Part shown: piece after piece, positions 23,545 to 34,934 of the stretch | Numbering within the stretch: the stretch's first letter is position 1 | How the letters are laid out: each line of letters starts with the position of its first letter | Assembly (NCBI RefSeq): GCF_958450345.1 | Contig: NC_088784.1 | Coordinates: forward strand, 39,680,278-39,744,277 | Source of the DNA: Calliphora vicina | Lineage: Eukaryota > Arthropoda > Insecta > Diptera > Calliphoridae | Direction: 5' to 3' | Length of the DNA: 64,000 bases | The notes under the pieces: model-generated | The model's input: the letters and a program-made list of their open reading frames with translations, nothing else | Told to the model about the DNA's origin: nothing | Database searches by the model: none | Position numbers and translations under genes: made by a program

Positions 23545-25319
23545 CCCCCAATTGTCTTTTATTCATCGTATATAAAAGTGAAAATTGGGAAAAGGTGTTT
23601 TTTGGGGATTTTCATTAAAAAACCAGTAGAAACTACAATAGTTTTTGATTTATATGGAAAAACTAAAGATATTTCAGTAGTATTTCAATCAAAAACCAAA
23701 TAATGCTAAAAAGTATTAGTTTTTGTTTGGTGTAAACTAAACATTGGTGTAAGTTAAGTTAATTTATTGAGACTTTTTTTCAAGAATAATTGTGGTTTAA
23801 AAAACATACATATTAAAGCAACATTTAAGATTATAATGTAATGTCTTAAAATAATTGTGAATGTGAATATACAGTACCAAACTAGTGTAAGTGTTTAAAA
23901 TTATTTGTGAAAAATGTAATGCAAATGAACTTGTTCCTGAAATATCTCATATTTATTGTTATTTTAAGTATTATATGTATATGTATGTGTGTAATAGCAT
24001 TAGCATAAATACATAAATACTTATTTGAAATACATAAATTATATTTATCACTTATTAGCTCAATTATGTCTACAATAATTTAATTGTGTGTCAACAATAT
24101 TTTAAATATTTAAGCACAAAAAAAAAATAACAAATGCATAAATATTCCAACATGATATTACAAGTATTATATATTTCTCTCTCTATATATTTATATGTAT
24201 AATTTTTTGTTATAAAAAAGCTAAACATGCCAATTATCTAGGGGATTTTAACTTTAACTTTTCAACCGAAATTTGTTGGATAAAAATTATAATCACAAAG
24301 TTGTTGTGGTTGGTTTAAAGCGTAAAATATAAAATTCTCATGCCACACAGCATGGAACAATGGAGATACAGTGAAATTCACACACATACACAAACAAACT
24401 TAAATACAACTATAGATACACACACATACACATGCATACATATATATATATAAATAACAGCGAATTCACGCACTCATGCTTTTATAAACACCAACATAAG
24501 GGTGTCCCAGGATTTCATGAATATTTAAGGCATCATGTACAAAAATAATTTCATTTTATTAAACAAAAATGTTTACAAAAGTTCTTATGTTTGTTGGTGT
24601 ATTACTAAAGTTATTGTTTTTTATTTTAAGCTAAAATTCTAAAATTGTCTCTTTCATTTCTGAATACCCTGATTGCTTGAAAAAAAGTATAACAAAATTG
24701 TATACAAACTTAAATCAGGAGATAATTGTTAGAGCAGAATGAAAAGGATGAGTGAGTAGAAACAGCAGTTGAAGTTTAAGCAAACAACAGTTTTCTTTTT
24801 TATTTTTTGTTATTTAGAATTTAAAATTTTTTTTTTGTTCTGTCACCATGGAATTACAAGATTAACTGCAGTGAAAATAGATTTAATGTGTGTTTCAGGG
24901 TAAAAAAGTGTGACAAATATTAAAGTGGAAAATGTTCGTACAAGGAAATGAATGAAAAAAAACTATGAACAGAACAAGAGCAAAAAACATAAAACAGCTT
25001 CTAATAAATTTATTTATTTAACAAATTACTTTTTCCACAAAACAGATTTAAACCATTTAAAATCTTTAAGTTTATATATAAAGAAAGAAAGATAAATTAA
25101 ATTGTGGAAATTTGTTATGATAATTAGTCAGCGTAAAATAATTCTTTGAATTATTTGGTGTTGTATGCAGTTACAGACAACAAATGAATTTAATTTTAGT
25201 AATTCAAATTTGTATGTTTGAAATATGCGAATTTGTCGCAGAAACACATCCATAATAATAAGGGATTAGTGCAAATCAAATGTATCCCGTTCATATTTGA
25301 CCAGATTTTTGGCAATATA
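23545..25319. other. A+T-rich DNA with microsatellites, no gene seen
   Basis: Contains CT/TA runs at 24175-24195 and CACACATACA repeats at 24380-24445. No coding frame, splice context or repeat family was recognised. Confidence 0.45.
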
Positions 25320-25530
25320 CATAAGGGTGGTCCTAATTTTGCACATTTTGAATTTTCGCTGAGCCCATGGTCTAACTAAAATTGTTATAGCTCATTTAGA
25401 AAGCAAATGCTGAACATTTTAGCATAATCGGATAACGTTTAGAGGTTACGCATTTTATTTGAAGTTTCTAGTTTTTGGTTAAAGCAGAAATATTTTCAAA
25501 ATAATTTGAGAAACCAATGATGAAAAAGAG
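25320..25530. repeat. Partial copy of the GGTGGYCC MITE family, reverse
   Basis: The end AAGGGTGGTCCTAATTTTGC and the block 'cggataacgtttagaggtta' followed by 'tttatttgaagtttctag' match the complement of 59082-59474. The other end is not recognisable. Confidence 0.62.
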
Positions 25531-25645
25531 AATCCAATTAGCTTTGGCATTTCAGTTACTAATATAAAATTTCTAATAAATGGCGTTTTTTGGCGAGAAA
25601 CTATAGACCGTTTTCGCAATACGTTTACTCTTAACGATAACGCCG

Positions 25646-25683
25646 CACAGTGTTCGATTTCAGAAATTAGGACGACAAAAATT
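25646..25683 (+). promoter_or_regulatory. Transib left terminal signal, RSS-like
   Basis: Heptamer CACAGTG (25646-25652), 22-bp spacer, then ACAAAAATT (25675-25683). This is close to the vertebrate 23-RSS layout (CACAGTG, 23-bp spacer, ACAAAAACC). It would be the transposase recognition site. Confidence 0.8.
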
Positions 25684-26190
25684 AAAAAATAATGTTACTT
25701 AAAAATTTAAATTGACCACTCTGTTTGCAAGCAAAGGCCCAGACTAACTTACAATTATATGATTCTTGAATATCTTTAAGTTTATATTCTTATAACGGTA
25801 CTCTGAATGTCATGTTAAAAGAAAAACAAATAATAATACAAAAACTCTGTGCGTATTTTATGCAAATTCAAAAGTAAATAGAACGCGTTGTAGATGCGAT
25901 ATTAAATTAATTTTTTTTGTTAATTAATTGCTGTAAATTTTAAAACTAACACACAAAAATACAATATTTTCTAATAAATGGTAAGTTTTTTATTAAGTCT
26001 TAAGCTAACTGAGTTTCTTTTTTACAATTATTAACAAACACCCTAACTTTGTCAGACGAAATCTTTTGATTTCCATCCGTTTCACCACATCCATAAACGT
26101 TTCTATAATCTTTCAACATTGCTGTTATAGACTTTATATAAAATTCCTGCCCTAAGCTGCCCCATTAATTTTTTTGTTCAAAAGTACAAT

Positions 26191-27370
26191 ATGAGCTCGG
26201 TTATAATTAAACGCAGAGATGTTTTTAATGTATGGCTGTCTTCTTTAAAACAAAACCGGCATTACTGTATAGTTGATTTTATTTCATCAAATTATTGCAG
26301 TACTTCAGCAACAACTATAGAATTTGATAAATTAAACCTTCTTGCTTCAAACTTATGCACTAAATTTGAAAAAAAGTGGCAACAGGCCAAAAGAACAAAA
26401 CCACGATTTTTCCATAATAATTACGATTGGTTAGCAGGCGCAATTGATTATTCATATTTCACATCAACTTCTGTTGCACAGGGTAATACTAAAGCCAGAG
26501 GCAGGCCAAATAAAAACTTTGAAGAAAAAAACTCCAAAGAAGTAAGGAGAGAAAATCAAAAAAATTGGCAAATGTTGCAAGTAATGAACAATTATTCATG
26601 GCATTAGAAATGCAAATGCGATCAGCTGGTAAGCGTAATTCAGCAAAAATAGTGAAAGAGTTAGCCATTGCTTCTCCAGAAAGAGGTTCTCAAATAAAAA
26701 AAAAAATGTTAGAAGAAAAAACGCCAAAATCTCTATCGCCTGATGAAGCATTGGCAATGATCTTGGATTTGGATTTGTCTGTAAATAAGTATAGGTTGAT
26801 GAAACAGTATACAAAACATATTAACCGCGAGCTTTATCCTTCTTACGAATTAGTTCGAGCTTCGAAAACATTGTGCTACCCAGAAAATATAATATAATTT
26901 AGAACTCTTAAGGCGATTTCATATTATTTTGGAATGCTTAGGGTGTGGATATTCTATTAATACAATAGCTTTTGACAAATATGCAACAGAAACTAGAGAG
27001 CTTTATTTAAAATTATATCCATGGTATTATATGCCGGTAAGTGTGCACAAAGTTCTTTGGCATTTCAAAATAATTATTCAAAATTGCATTCTCCCTATTG
27101 GGCAATTGGAAAGAGGAAGCTCAAGAGTCGAGAAATAAAGACACTAGACGCTACAGATTGCAATTTACGCGAAAAATATCTCGTAAAGATACCAACTCTG
27201 ATTTAATAAATAGACTACTAATATCATCAGATCCATATATATGTAATTTGAGAAAATCCCCAAGAACTAAGCGTGGACAATTAACTCCAGATATTTTAAA
27301 ATTACTCCAAAATAATGTCATATATATTGAAGAGTCAGATGATGAATTTGATAGCAGCAACTCAGAATAA
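26191..27370 (+). pseudogene. Transib transposase, deleted and frameshifted
   Basis: Four consecutive pieces in shifting frames. 26191-26600 encodes the N-terminal part with a GRPNKNFEEKN basic motif, where Transib-type proteins often have GRP.K.F. 26570-26897 continues after a frameshift and holds LSPDEALAMILDLDLS and LYPSYELVRASKTLCYP. From about 26917 the frame has LECLGCGYSINT, WYYMPVSVHKVL and LPIGQL, and after a +1 shift near 27105 it has EEAQESRNKDTRRYR and LISSDPYICNLRK, ending at 27370. The last block matches in pattern the RAG1/Transib region carrying the catalytic Glu. The expected middle of the protein, with the two catalytic Asp residues, is missing at about 26897-26917. Family recognition is from memory of motifs, not a search. 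Confidence 0.8.
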
Positions 27371-27660
27371 GTTATTATTATTTTTTTTTTATTATTGTTA
27401 ATTTATGAAGTTCATTTTACTTTTATTATTGTAATATTAAATTTAAGTAATACTTTGTGAATACCCCAAATATATAAATAAATTTAATATACAAATTAAA
27501 GTTTTTCTGACCCTACTAAACGGTCGGGTGATCGGACAGATCGGACAAGTAGCAAACACAGTAAACGGAACGGTATACTTTTTCGCCAAATTGTTTTATT
27601 ACACACAAGAATCACCTGTACAAAAAATTAGGACTCTATCTTAAATATTTACAAAGTTAT

Positions 27661-27698
27661 GATTTTTGTCGTCCTAAATTCTTAAATCGAACACTGTG
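27661..27698 (-). promoter_or_regulatory. Transib right terminal signal, RSS-like
   Basis: Read inward on the minus strand: CACAGTG (27698-27692), 22-bp spacer, ACAAAAATC (27669-27661). Same geometry as the left end. Confidence 0.8.
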
Positions 27699-27964
27699 CG
27701 CCGTACAGAGCGCAAAGAACAAGCGATTGATAGAGTGCAGCATTGTATTGATGATAATAACTTTTTCGTGCCTCATTTGGAAGGACTCACTCTTTGCGGT
27801 TTAGTGGTCACTTTACTAACCACCTTTTCTATAGTCTTTAGAACATAGTTTATTGGCATTTTGCTAAACAATTATGTTTCGAAGTCATCGTTTATATTTT
27901 TTTGCAAAACTTTGCTGTCAGGTTGCTATGGTTCGATAAATAAGAGACTGTTCGCATTCAATAA

Positions 27965-29254
27965 AAAACAAGTAAGAAAGTATAGTCAATCAAGTCCGAC
28001 CATATGATACCCTACACCAATCCAATTACGGACCAATCGCCATAAAATTAAGTGCCATTACTTCTGTATATATGAAACCAATTTGTGTTGAATTTTATTT
28101 GAATACCAACATTATTAAGAAATCTATACTCATTAAAATGATTTTCGGAAGTGGGCATTACATGGGAGCTATGACTAATTATGGACCGATCGTTATAAAA
28201 TTTAGTGATATAACTTCTGTATATATATAAATTGTGGTAGCTATGAATAATTGTGAACCGACCATCACAAAATTTGGTGAGGCTTATTTTTGTTGAATTT
28301 GGTTTGGAGCTTAACTATTTTCAGATAGGGCAATCGTATGGGGGCTAGGAGAAATGATGGACTGATTCTAGCCAAATTCAATAGACTTCATCCTTGAGGC
28401 AATAAAAGAGGTTGTACCAAATATTGGCGAATTATATTTGAAATTGTGACCTGTAGTTTGATTACAAGGTTTACATGGACGGACGGACATCGCTAAATCG
28501 ACTCAGAAAGTGATGCTGAGCAGATTGGTATACTTTAAGTCGGGTGTTGGGGCAATACTTTTGCGCGTTACAAACATCAGCAATAACCCAATATACCCTC
28601 CCTACTATGGTGTAGGGTTCTATAGCTGAAACAAAAAGTCGACTTTTCGACCTTTCGACTTTTTCAGTTTTTTAAAAAGTCGACTTTTCGAACTTTCGAC
28701 TTTTTTCGTTTTTTAAAAAGTCGACTTTTCGAACTTTCGACTTTTTAGTTAAACTGACTTTTCGACTTTTTTAGACTATTTTCGACTCTTTTAGACTATT
28801 TTCGAATTTCCGACCATTTTCGAATTTTTCAACTTTTTACCATTTCTTGTAAAAAATATATAGTTTCTACATTTATTGATGCACCTTTTGTAATGTTTAG
28901 CAATAAAAATAAAATTTATCAAGGCGATAATAGTTAGAAGAATGTTGGAAGAATCTTGTGTAGAAAAAAGCTTTATTTTATAAACATTTATTTATTATTT
29001 ATATTAGCATACACTACAAAAAATGCAAGTGTACCAAATTGCAATAGTTTTAGTTTAATGTCGAAATTAAATATTTTTTTAACAATCTAAAATGTCGACT
29101 TTTATCGACTATTCGACTTTTTCCAACTTTTATCGACTATTCGACTTTCTTCCGACCAAAAAGTCGATTTCGACTTTTCGACTTTTTTCCGCAAAAAGTC
29201 GATTGTTCGAACAATCGACTTATAGAACCCTACTATGGTGGTGTAGGGTATAAA
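27965..29254 (+). repeat. Mini-me-like repeat, diverged, interrupted by a hAT-type element
   Basis: Starts AAAACAAGTAAGAAAGTATA and runs to 28612, then resumes at 29233 with the last ~22 bp (GTGTAGGGTATAA). It is more diverged than the copies at 16311 and 32388 and resembles 38973-39465. The (GTCY)n tract is reduced to GGACGGACGGACAT around 28479-28491. The interruption is the element at 28613-29232. Confidence 0.82.
28613..29232. mobile_element. hAT-type non-autonomous element made of AAGTCGA repeats
   Basis: The 620-bp insertion has ends TAGGGTTCTATA and TATAGAACCCTA and an exact 8-bp duplication CTATGGTG (28605-28612, 29233-29240). Both arms consist of many copies of AAAGTCGACTTTTCGA variants (28637-28800 and 29092-29220), with a non-repetitive centre that includes poly-A/T. 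Dense subterminal repeats are typical transposase-binding sites in hAT elements, but here they fill most of the element. No coding capacity. Confidence 0.92.
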
Positions 29255-29264
29255 AATCATTGTT

Positions 29265-29551
29265 CATCGAATTCAGTGTTACTTTGCTATTATTTCGTTT
29301 GTTTGGTCAGAAAATTTAGTCAAAATTATTCGATTTCAGAAAATTATACGATTCGAAAATTTGTATCATAAATATTTTTAATGCCAACTGCCACGGTGGT
29401 TAGTAATCTAACCACCACACTCCACAAAAAACCTTGGAATGGGTTGGTTTTTTATTACTTTTTATTTTTATTTTACTTACTTTTTATAATAAACTAACCT
29501 TAATTAAAGTAAAAATGCAATTGTTTTGATTTTAAACTTATACACGAAAAA
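29265..29551. other. A+T-rich DNA with a perfect 9-bp hairpin
   Basis: GGTGGTTAG and CTAACCACC (29395-29416) pair around a TAAT loop. No gene seen. Confidence 0.5.
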
Positions 29552-29816
29552 GCGTGACTGAAAGAGTTAATATTGCAGACATGCGGTTTAAGCTGGATGG
29601 TGCCACATGTCAAGGAATGGACCTGTTAACTGGACACCTCATTCATGTTATTTGACACCATTAAATTATGTAAAGTCCCAGATTTATGCAGATAAACCAA
29701 TATCGATTGAGCACATGGAACCGAAGCGTTATTGCAGAAATACCCTTACTGCGAAGGGTGTCTGGTTACGCCACGTATATTTAAACATGAATGACTTAAA
29801 ATTATCTAATTAATAT
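29552..29816 (+). pseudogene. Mariner-type transposase relic
   Basis: One frame reads MRFKLDGATC, matching the family's DGATCH motif with a catalytic Asp. About ten bases later another frame reads SRNGPVNWTPHSCYLTPLNY and VKSQIYADKP, matching the mariner pattern SRNGPVNWPPRSCDLTPLDY. The residues normally between these blocks and between LDY and VKS are missing. The third catalytic Asp of the LDY motif is Asn here. No terminal repeats were found. It is a short, dead remnant. Confidence 0.72.
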
Positions 29817-29819
29817 AGT

Positions 29820-32385
29820 CAATTGGATGGATATTAAAAACGTGTTTTTCGCCTCTTTAAAAACACCCTTTATATAATTTCAGATCGTTTCTTTACATAA
29901 GACACTGTTAACCTTTTTCTTTCTGGGTCCAATATTTTTCGATATAGCTAAGTTATACCTCTACTCTAAAAATTATTAAATATATAAAATAGATGAGATT
30001 TGTTAATATAAATTTATGTAATCTGTTGTACTTGGACATCTTTAAGCAACAACTTTACAAATATTTAAATGTTTTAAATTAATTTGTAAATATTTTGAAA
30101 AATTAAATCCCTCCGCTTCATTCAATATTTAACAAGTAAGAAAACTATAAAAAAATTAAACTAAAAAAAAACAATTGTGTTAATCTACTTTCTGTTGATA
30201 AAAACCACTAAAATATTAATATTTAAAAAAAATCGTAAGGATTTCCTTTAAAAACAAAAAAGCGAACAAAAGAAGCAAAAAATGTAAAATAAACGAAAGA
30301 TCCGCATTTTATAACGTTGCAATAATAGAATTAACAATAAAACTTCAAGTATTTAACCTCTACCACGAAATATCCGCATTGTAAAGTAGTCTAAAGTCTA
30401 TAGTGGCCTTAAGCTTAATATATACATGCTACTTCAACACAAGTAAATCTGTTATACTTACTGTGGCTTAAAGCACTCGCTAAATTATAATTTACCACTC
30501 ACTACATTAAAAGGAAACGGAAATAACAGAACAAAAAAAAAAGGGAAAAAACCAACAAAAAAACAACACACAAAAAAATTTAAGAGGGAAACAAAATGCA
30601 GCAGACCCTTCTTTAGTCACAACTGCATATTATGGGAAACTCACACTCGCACACTTAAATGTACTTATGAAAATACACATTTTAAACAATTTAACAAATC
30701 TAAGTGGCGCTTACTTGCTCCTTCCTGCCCCTTTCAGATGCTTTACTTTCCATACCGAACCATTTACTTTACATACTTTTAATGTTTTCTGACTCGTTGA
30801 GTTATATTTTTTTTCTAACTTTTCTCACACTCTGCCACATTCTGTGGCGCTGCTGCTTATTATTTGATGATAAAAATAAATGCCAAAAAAGCAATTAATC
30901 TAGTATAAAAACTGGCGACAGCCTATCACCAGTAGTTAAAGTCCACAGAGAGTTCATGTTCATTCATACATACACACATTCATTCATTCATATTACGTTC
31001 ATTTATTCATTCAGCTTCACAAACACAGAGACACACAGACACAGATTCCCCCTGCAGGGTTTCCGGTCTACAAAGGCTACAAATCCAATAACTTATCTTG
31101 ATTTTTATGGTTACTTTTTAGTTTTAACAAATACAGCTACACAAAATTCTATATACATACATACATGCATATAATAGTTTAAAATTTTATAAATACACTC
31201 AGTGCAAGGCTTAAGTCGAAATAGTCGGATTTGATTTCATAAATTTATAACGTGTCATTTTATTAGGAAATTGAATCTCTGTTTATTGAGCTTAGAACAG
31301 TGGTCTCCATTACTAATCACCAGTAGCCGAACATGATCGATTATAATAATTATAATGGATAATTATTTATCTTAAACAACACGAATGTCAAACAACAATA
31401 CAAACATCAGTGTTATCAGAATCAATACAAACAAAAGATTAAGAAAAATGTTATTATAATGCCGTTCTTCTTATGCCGACCACTGATTCAGTATTGTTTT
31501 CTTACAACTAAATCGTGAAGTCAGCAAATGTATACTTATCAAATTTCTGTTAAGATATAAACCTTTGACTTGAAACAACCCTAGTAAAATAAATCCAATG
31601 ATGTTAAAATACACGATCTGCTGCCAATTCAGATCAACAAAATGAGAGATAGAGTACAACCAGTGAATGTCTCGCATAGTAATTATTTTGAACATTAATC
31701 TACTAAAATTATAATATTCATTGCTTTAAATTGTCTGGTTTATTTCTTACCACCAATTCTTTTCGCTTTTTAAATAAAATATTTTTTAAAATAGAAAAAT
31801 TTCTGATGAAGACTATTAAAAGTAATGGACCGATCATAATGTGATCTGGTCTGTTTTTCAACCAGTTAAAAACATTTTTTCTACCGCTTAACTACTGAAT
31901 TTTGGAATACGTATCTAATTTCTAATAAACTCCAAACTAATACGCAAAAGGTTTTTTCAATATCTCAATCCACCTAGTCGTGAAAAATAATCAACATTTT
32001 GAATTGTTTTTTTTTTGATAAGAACTAGCTTCAAAAATTACTAATAATAATTTTTTAAATCGATTTAAACGTGCATCCTTCTTCAGGAAATAGTCGAAAA
32101 TAGTGTTTCGATCAAAAATATTCTAAGTTTATCAATAAATTAAAAAAATTGTACACTGAGTTTTTCTAATTTCTTTAAAAATTATAATATCTATTGGAAT
32201 ATCAATTTAACGCTAAAAAATTAGGACTGGGGAGCAAAAAAATAATAAATTATTCAATAGAATTTTATTCATTTGCACATAAATTATACTAAGATTTATT
32301 TAAACAAAAATATTATTTCTAATATTGATATAAAAATTATTATAATACCTAAAAAGGTAATTCATCAAGAGCTTTCAAATCCAAC
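29820..32385. other. A+T-rich DNA, no gene seen
   Basis: Lys/Phe-rich short frames only. 30956-31175 is CATT/CACA simple sequence. A CTTCCTGCCCCTTTCAG tract ending at 30737 looks like a splice acceptor, but the sequence after it soon meets stops. CAGTGGTC at 31298 and its complement at 31478-31485 could be degenerate hAT ends, without a matching flank. Confidence 0.4.
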
Positions 32386-32387
32386 AT

Positions 32388-33105
32388 AAACAAGTAAGAA
32401 AGTATGGTCGGTCAAGCGCGACCATATAATACCCTACACCAAGTAAATGAGTAAAAATATTTTTTTTTTAAAATATCAATAATTTATATTCGTGAGTGAT
32501 TTTCGGAAGTGGGCCTTATATGGGAGCCATGACCAATTATGGACCGATCACCATAAAATTAGGTCGTGTGATTTACGTCTATATGAAAGTTATTTATGTT
32601 GAATTTTGTGTATATACCAACATTTTTAAGTGATTTACACGTTAAAGTGATTTTCGGAAGCGGGTCTATTTGGGAGCTATGACTAATTATGCACCGATCG
32701 TAACAAAATATGGTGACATGAATTTTGTATATATAAAACATATTTGGATCGAAATTTGTGTAGATACATATATAAATTAAAAATGTATGACCGATAAAGT
32801 CCAATTTCGAGAGGACATTTGTATGGGAGCTAGGTGAAATAATGGACCGATTTCAGCCAGTTTCAATAGGCTTCGTCATTGGGCCGAAAAAATTATATGA
32901 ACCAAATTTATCGCGCACAAGGTTTACATGGACTGCCAGTCAACCAGCCAGCCAGACGGACGGACGGACATCGTTTAATCGACTCAGAAAGTGATTCTAA
33001 GTCGATCGTTATACTTTAAGGTGGGTGTTAACCAATATTTTTGGGCGTTACAAACATCTGCACAAACGCATAATACCCTCCCCACTATGGTGGTGTAGGG
33101 TATAA
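32388..33105 (+). repeat. Mini-me-like repeat, full-length copy
   Basis: About 718 bp, the clearest reference copy in the window. Terminal hairpin GGTCGGTCAAGCGCGACC comes first. GACCGATC-type cores at 32541, 32692 and 32844 show the ~150-bp modular period. Then come CCAGCCAGCCAGACGGACGG around 32944-32963, GACTCAGAAAGTGATTCTAA, and the terminal ATACCCTCCCCACTATGGTG to GGTATAA block. The frame at 32559-32804 is not coding. Confidence 0.88.
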
Positions 33106-33941
33106 CAAGGTGCAGTAATAATTTTAATAAATAGTAATAAATAAAATTAAAAATTTGTCAAAAAGTATTATTTTCACCTACGCCTAAATGTATGCTATAA
33201 ATATTTTATGTACCGAAGTGTACGTGTAAACTGACGAAATCTTCGTAACCTGAACAATATGAACGCATACCAATGCACTAAAGAGTGAATTTTACCCGAG
33301 ATGTCTATGTTTAAACGATTTTATTTTACTAATTAAAATGGTTTATATGTTCATTTTTGTATTTTATTTAAATTAAAGTCATAATGCAAAACAAGAAAAA
33401 TGATTGCGTAAATAACAAAAAATAAAAATATTTGTATTTTTTGTTTTGGATTTGAAACCTTATAATGACATACCCGATGAAGGTTTCGTAATAATTTTTG
33501 GAATTTAAAAAGTCGGCTTTGACACCCTGTATTTTATCTTTTATTTTAAGACAGTTTGCAAAAATTTATTTTTTGAAAGATATAGTTTCAATTTTTAAAT
33601 ATTTGATATTCAACATCCGACCAGTAGGCTTAAATATCAATTCATAGAGAATATACATAGAGTAAAAACTCTCCTATCAAAGACCTAATTCAGTTGTCAG
33701 AAACCTAAGAGCTGAGAATGTATTAATAATAGAAAAAACTATGTGAAAATAGATGGACATTCAACATGTATGAAAAATAATAAATTTTCAACATGTATGA
33801 TCTTTTTACTAACATTTATTCTGTGAGTGTATGGATATACGTATAAGTAAATAATACTTAGAATATCAACGGTGTTAAATGTGACCAGCAGACCGTTACT
33901 TTCCACACACATACACAGGCTATAAAATGTTCATACATTTA
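33106..33941. other. A+T-rich DNA; second copy of a short motif
   Basis: 33245-33275 contains CGTAACCTGAACAATATGAA, nearly identical to 4538-4557. No gene seen. Confidence 0.45.
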
Positions 33942-34044
33942 TACAGTGTTGGTCAAAACACATTAGACAAAAGTGGCTGCTATACTAAGTATTTCTATAG
34001 GCACAATTAATTTACTGGTTTTTTAAAACAAAAAAATATGTATA

Positions 34045-34738
34045 TGGGCAATTCCATATCATCGTACGTGACATTTGTACGCCTATAGAGTGAAATAGAT
34101 TTTGCAAAAATAAGATTATCTGAAAAATAATAAAAATTTCTTTCGAAACATTGTTCAAAATATCGAGCGAAATGACATAAAACGGAAGTCATTTTGAGGT
34201 ACATGTAGAAGTATTTAAATTTCTTACTCTAAACGAAATATTTTTCCCTTACAATCCGTAATATTTAAATAAAAACAATTTTTGGATGATTTTATAATAA
34301 ATAAAATTTAATTTCGTACATGACATTACGTACGTGACAGACTTTTATCTTATAATAAAACAATATACATATATTCTGTAAATATATGTATATTTGTATA
34401 TGTGTATACAAAAACTAAAAAATTAATAGAAAATATACATTCGGTTTCAATAAACAATTTTATAATAGCAAATAAACAATCAGAGTCAAATTCATTTAAC
34501 ACCATATGCTAAATGGGAGCTTAGTTTTAACCGGAATTTTAGGCTAAGACACGCCAATTAAATTAAAAAATTAAATATAGTCAGTTTAAACTATTTTGCC
34601 AATAAAATGTTGTAATAAGCTCTAAATACTTACACATAGTAATATTTTAGTGTTTTCTTCTATTCAAATCATCTTGAAAAAAAGTTTCAAGGGTTTTTGG
34701 GTTTTCAGTCATGGTAGTCATTCTCGTGGAATTGCCCA
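34045..34738. mobile_element. TA-flanked MITE, TGGGCAATTCCA family, copy 1
   Basis: Ends TGGGCAATTCCAT and complement TGGGCAATTCCACGAG, with TA on both sides (34043-34044, 34739-34740). Inside are CGTACGTGACATTTGTACGC near the left end and TACATGACATTACGTACGTG at about 34317-34336. The internal sequence aligns with copy 2 (45455-46614 plus 49295-49455). The minus-strand frame at 34007-34204 is part of the repeat. Confidence 0.83.
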
Positions 34739-34934
34739 TATGATACGAAAAGTTTAAACTCCGATTTAACTAAAAACCACAAAATTATAAATATTTTTCA
34801 ATTTAAAAAGTAAGAAATTTAATAAAACAATCAATAGCATGTAATAAGCTAGCGACAAAATATATTGAACAATACAACATGTATTGTATGAACAAGAAAA
34901 TAAATTAAAATTATTCATAACTTCATGTTAAACT

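Larger units (their letters stand above)
25646..27698 (+). mobile_element. Transib element, internally deleted
   Basis: Both ends read CACAGTGTTCGATTT inward, and the element lies between identical 5-bp duplications CGCCG (25641-25645, 27699-27703). CACWRTG-type ends with a G+C-rich 5-bp duplication are diagnostic of Transib, the superfamily related to RAG1. Terminal repeats extend about 38 bp. At 2053 bp it is shorter than coding Transib elements, and its transposase region is broken (see 26191-27370). It is therefore a defective copy that could move only with help. Confidence 0.93.

Noticed and set aside
31298..31485. Possible hAT MITE with CAGTGGTC ends
   Set aside because: Only 8 bases pair and the flanking octamers (GCTTAGAA, ATTCAGTA) differ, so no support for an insertion.
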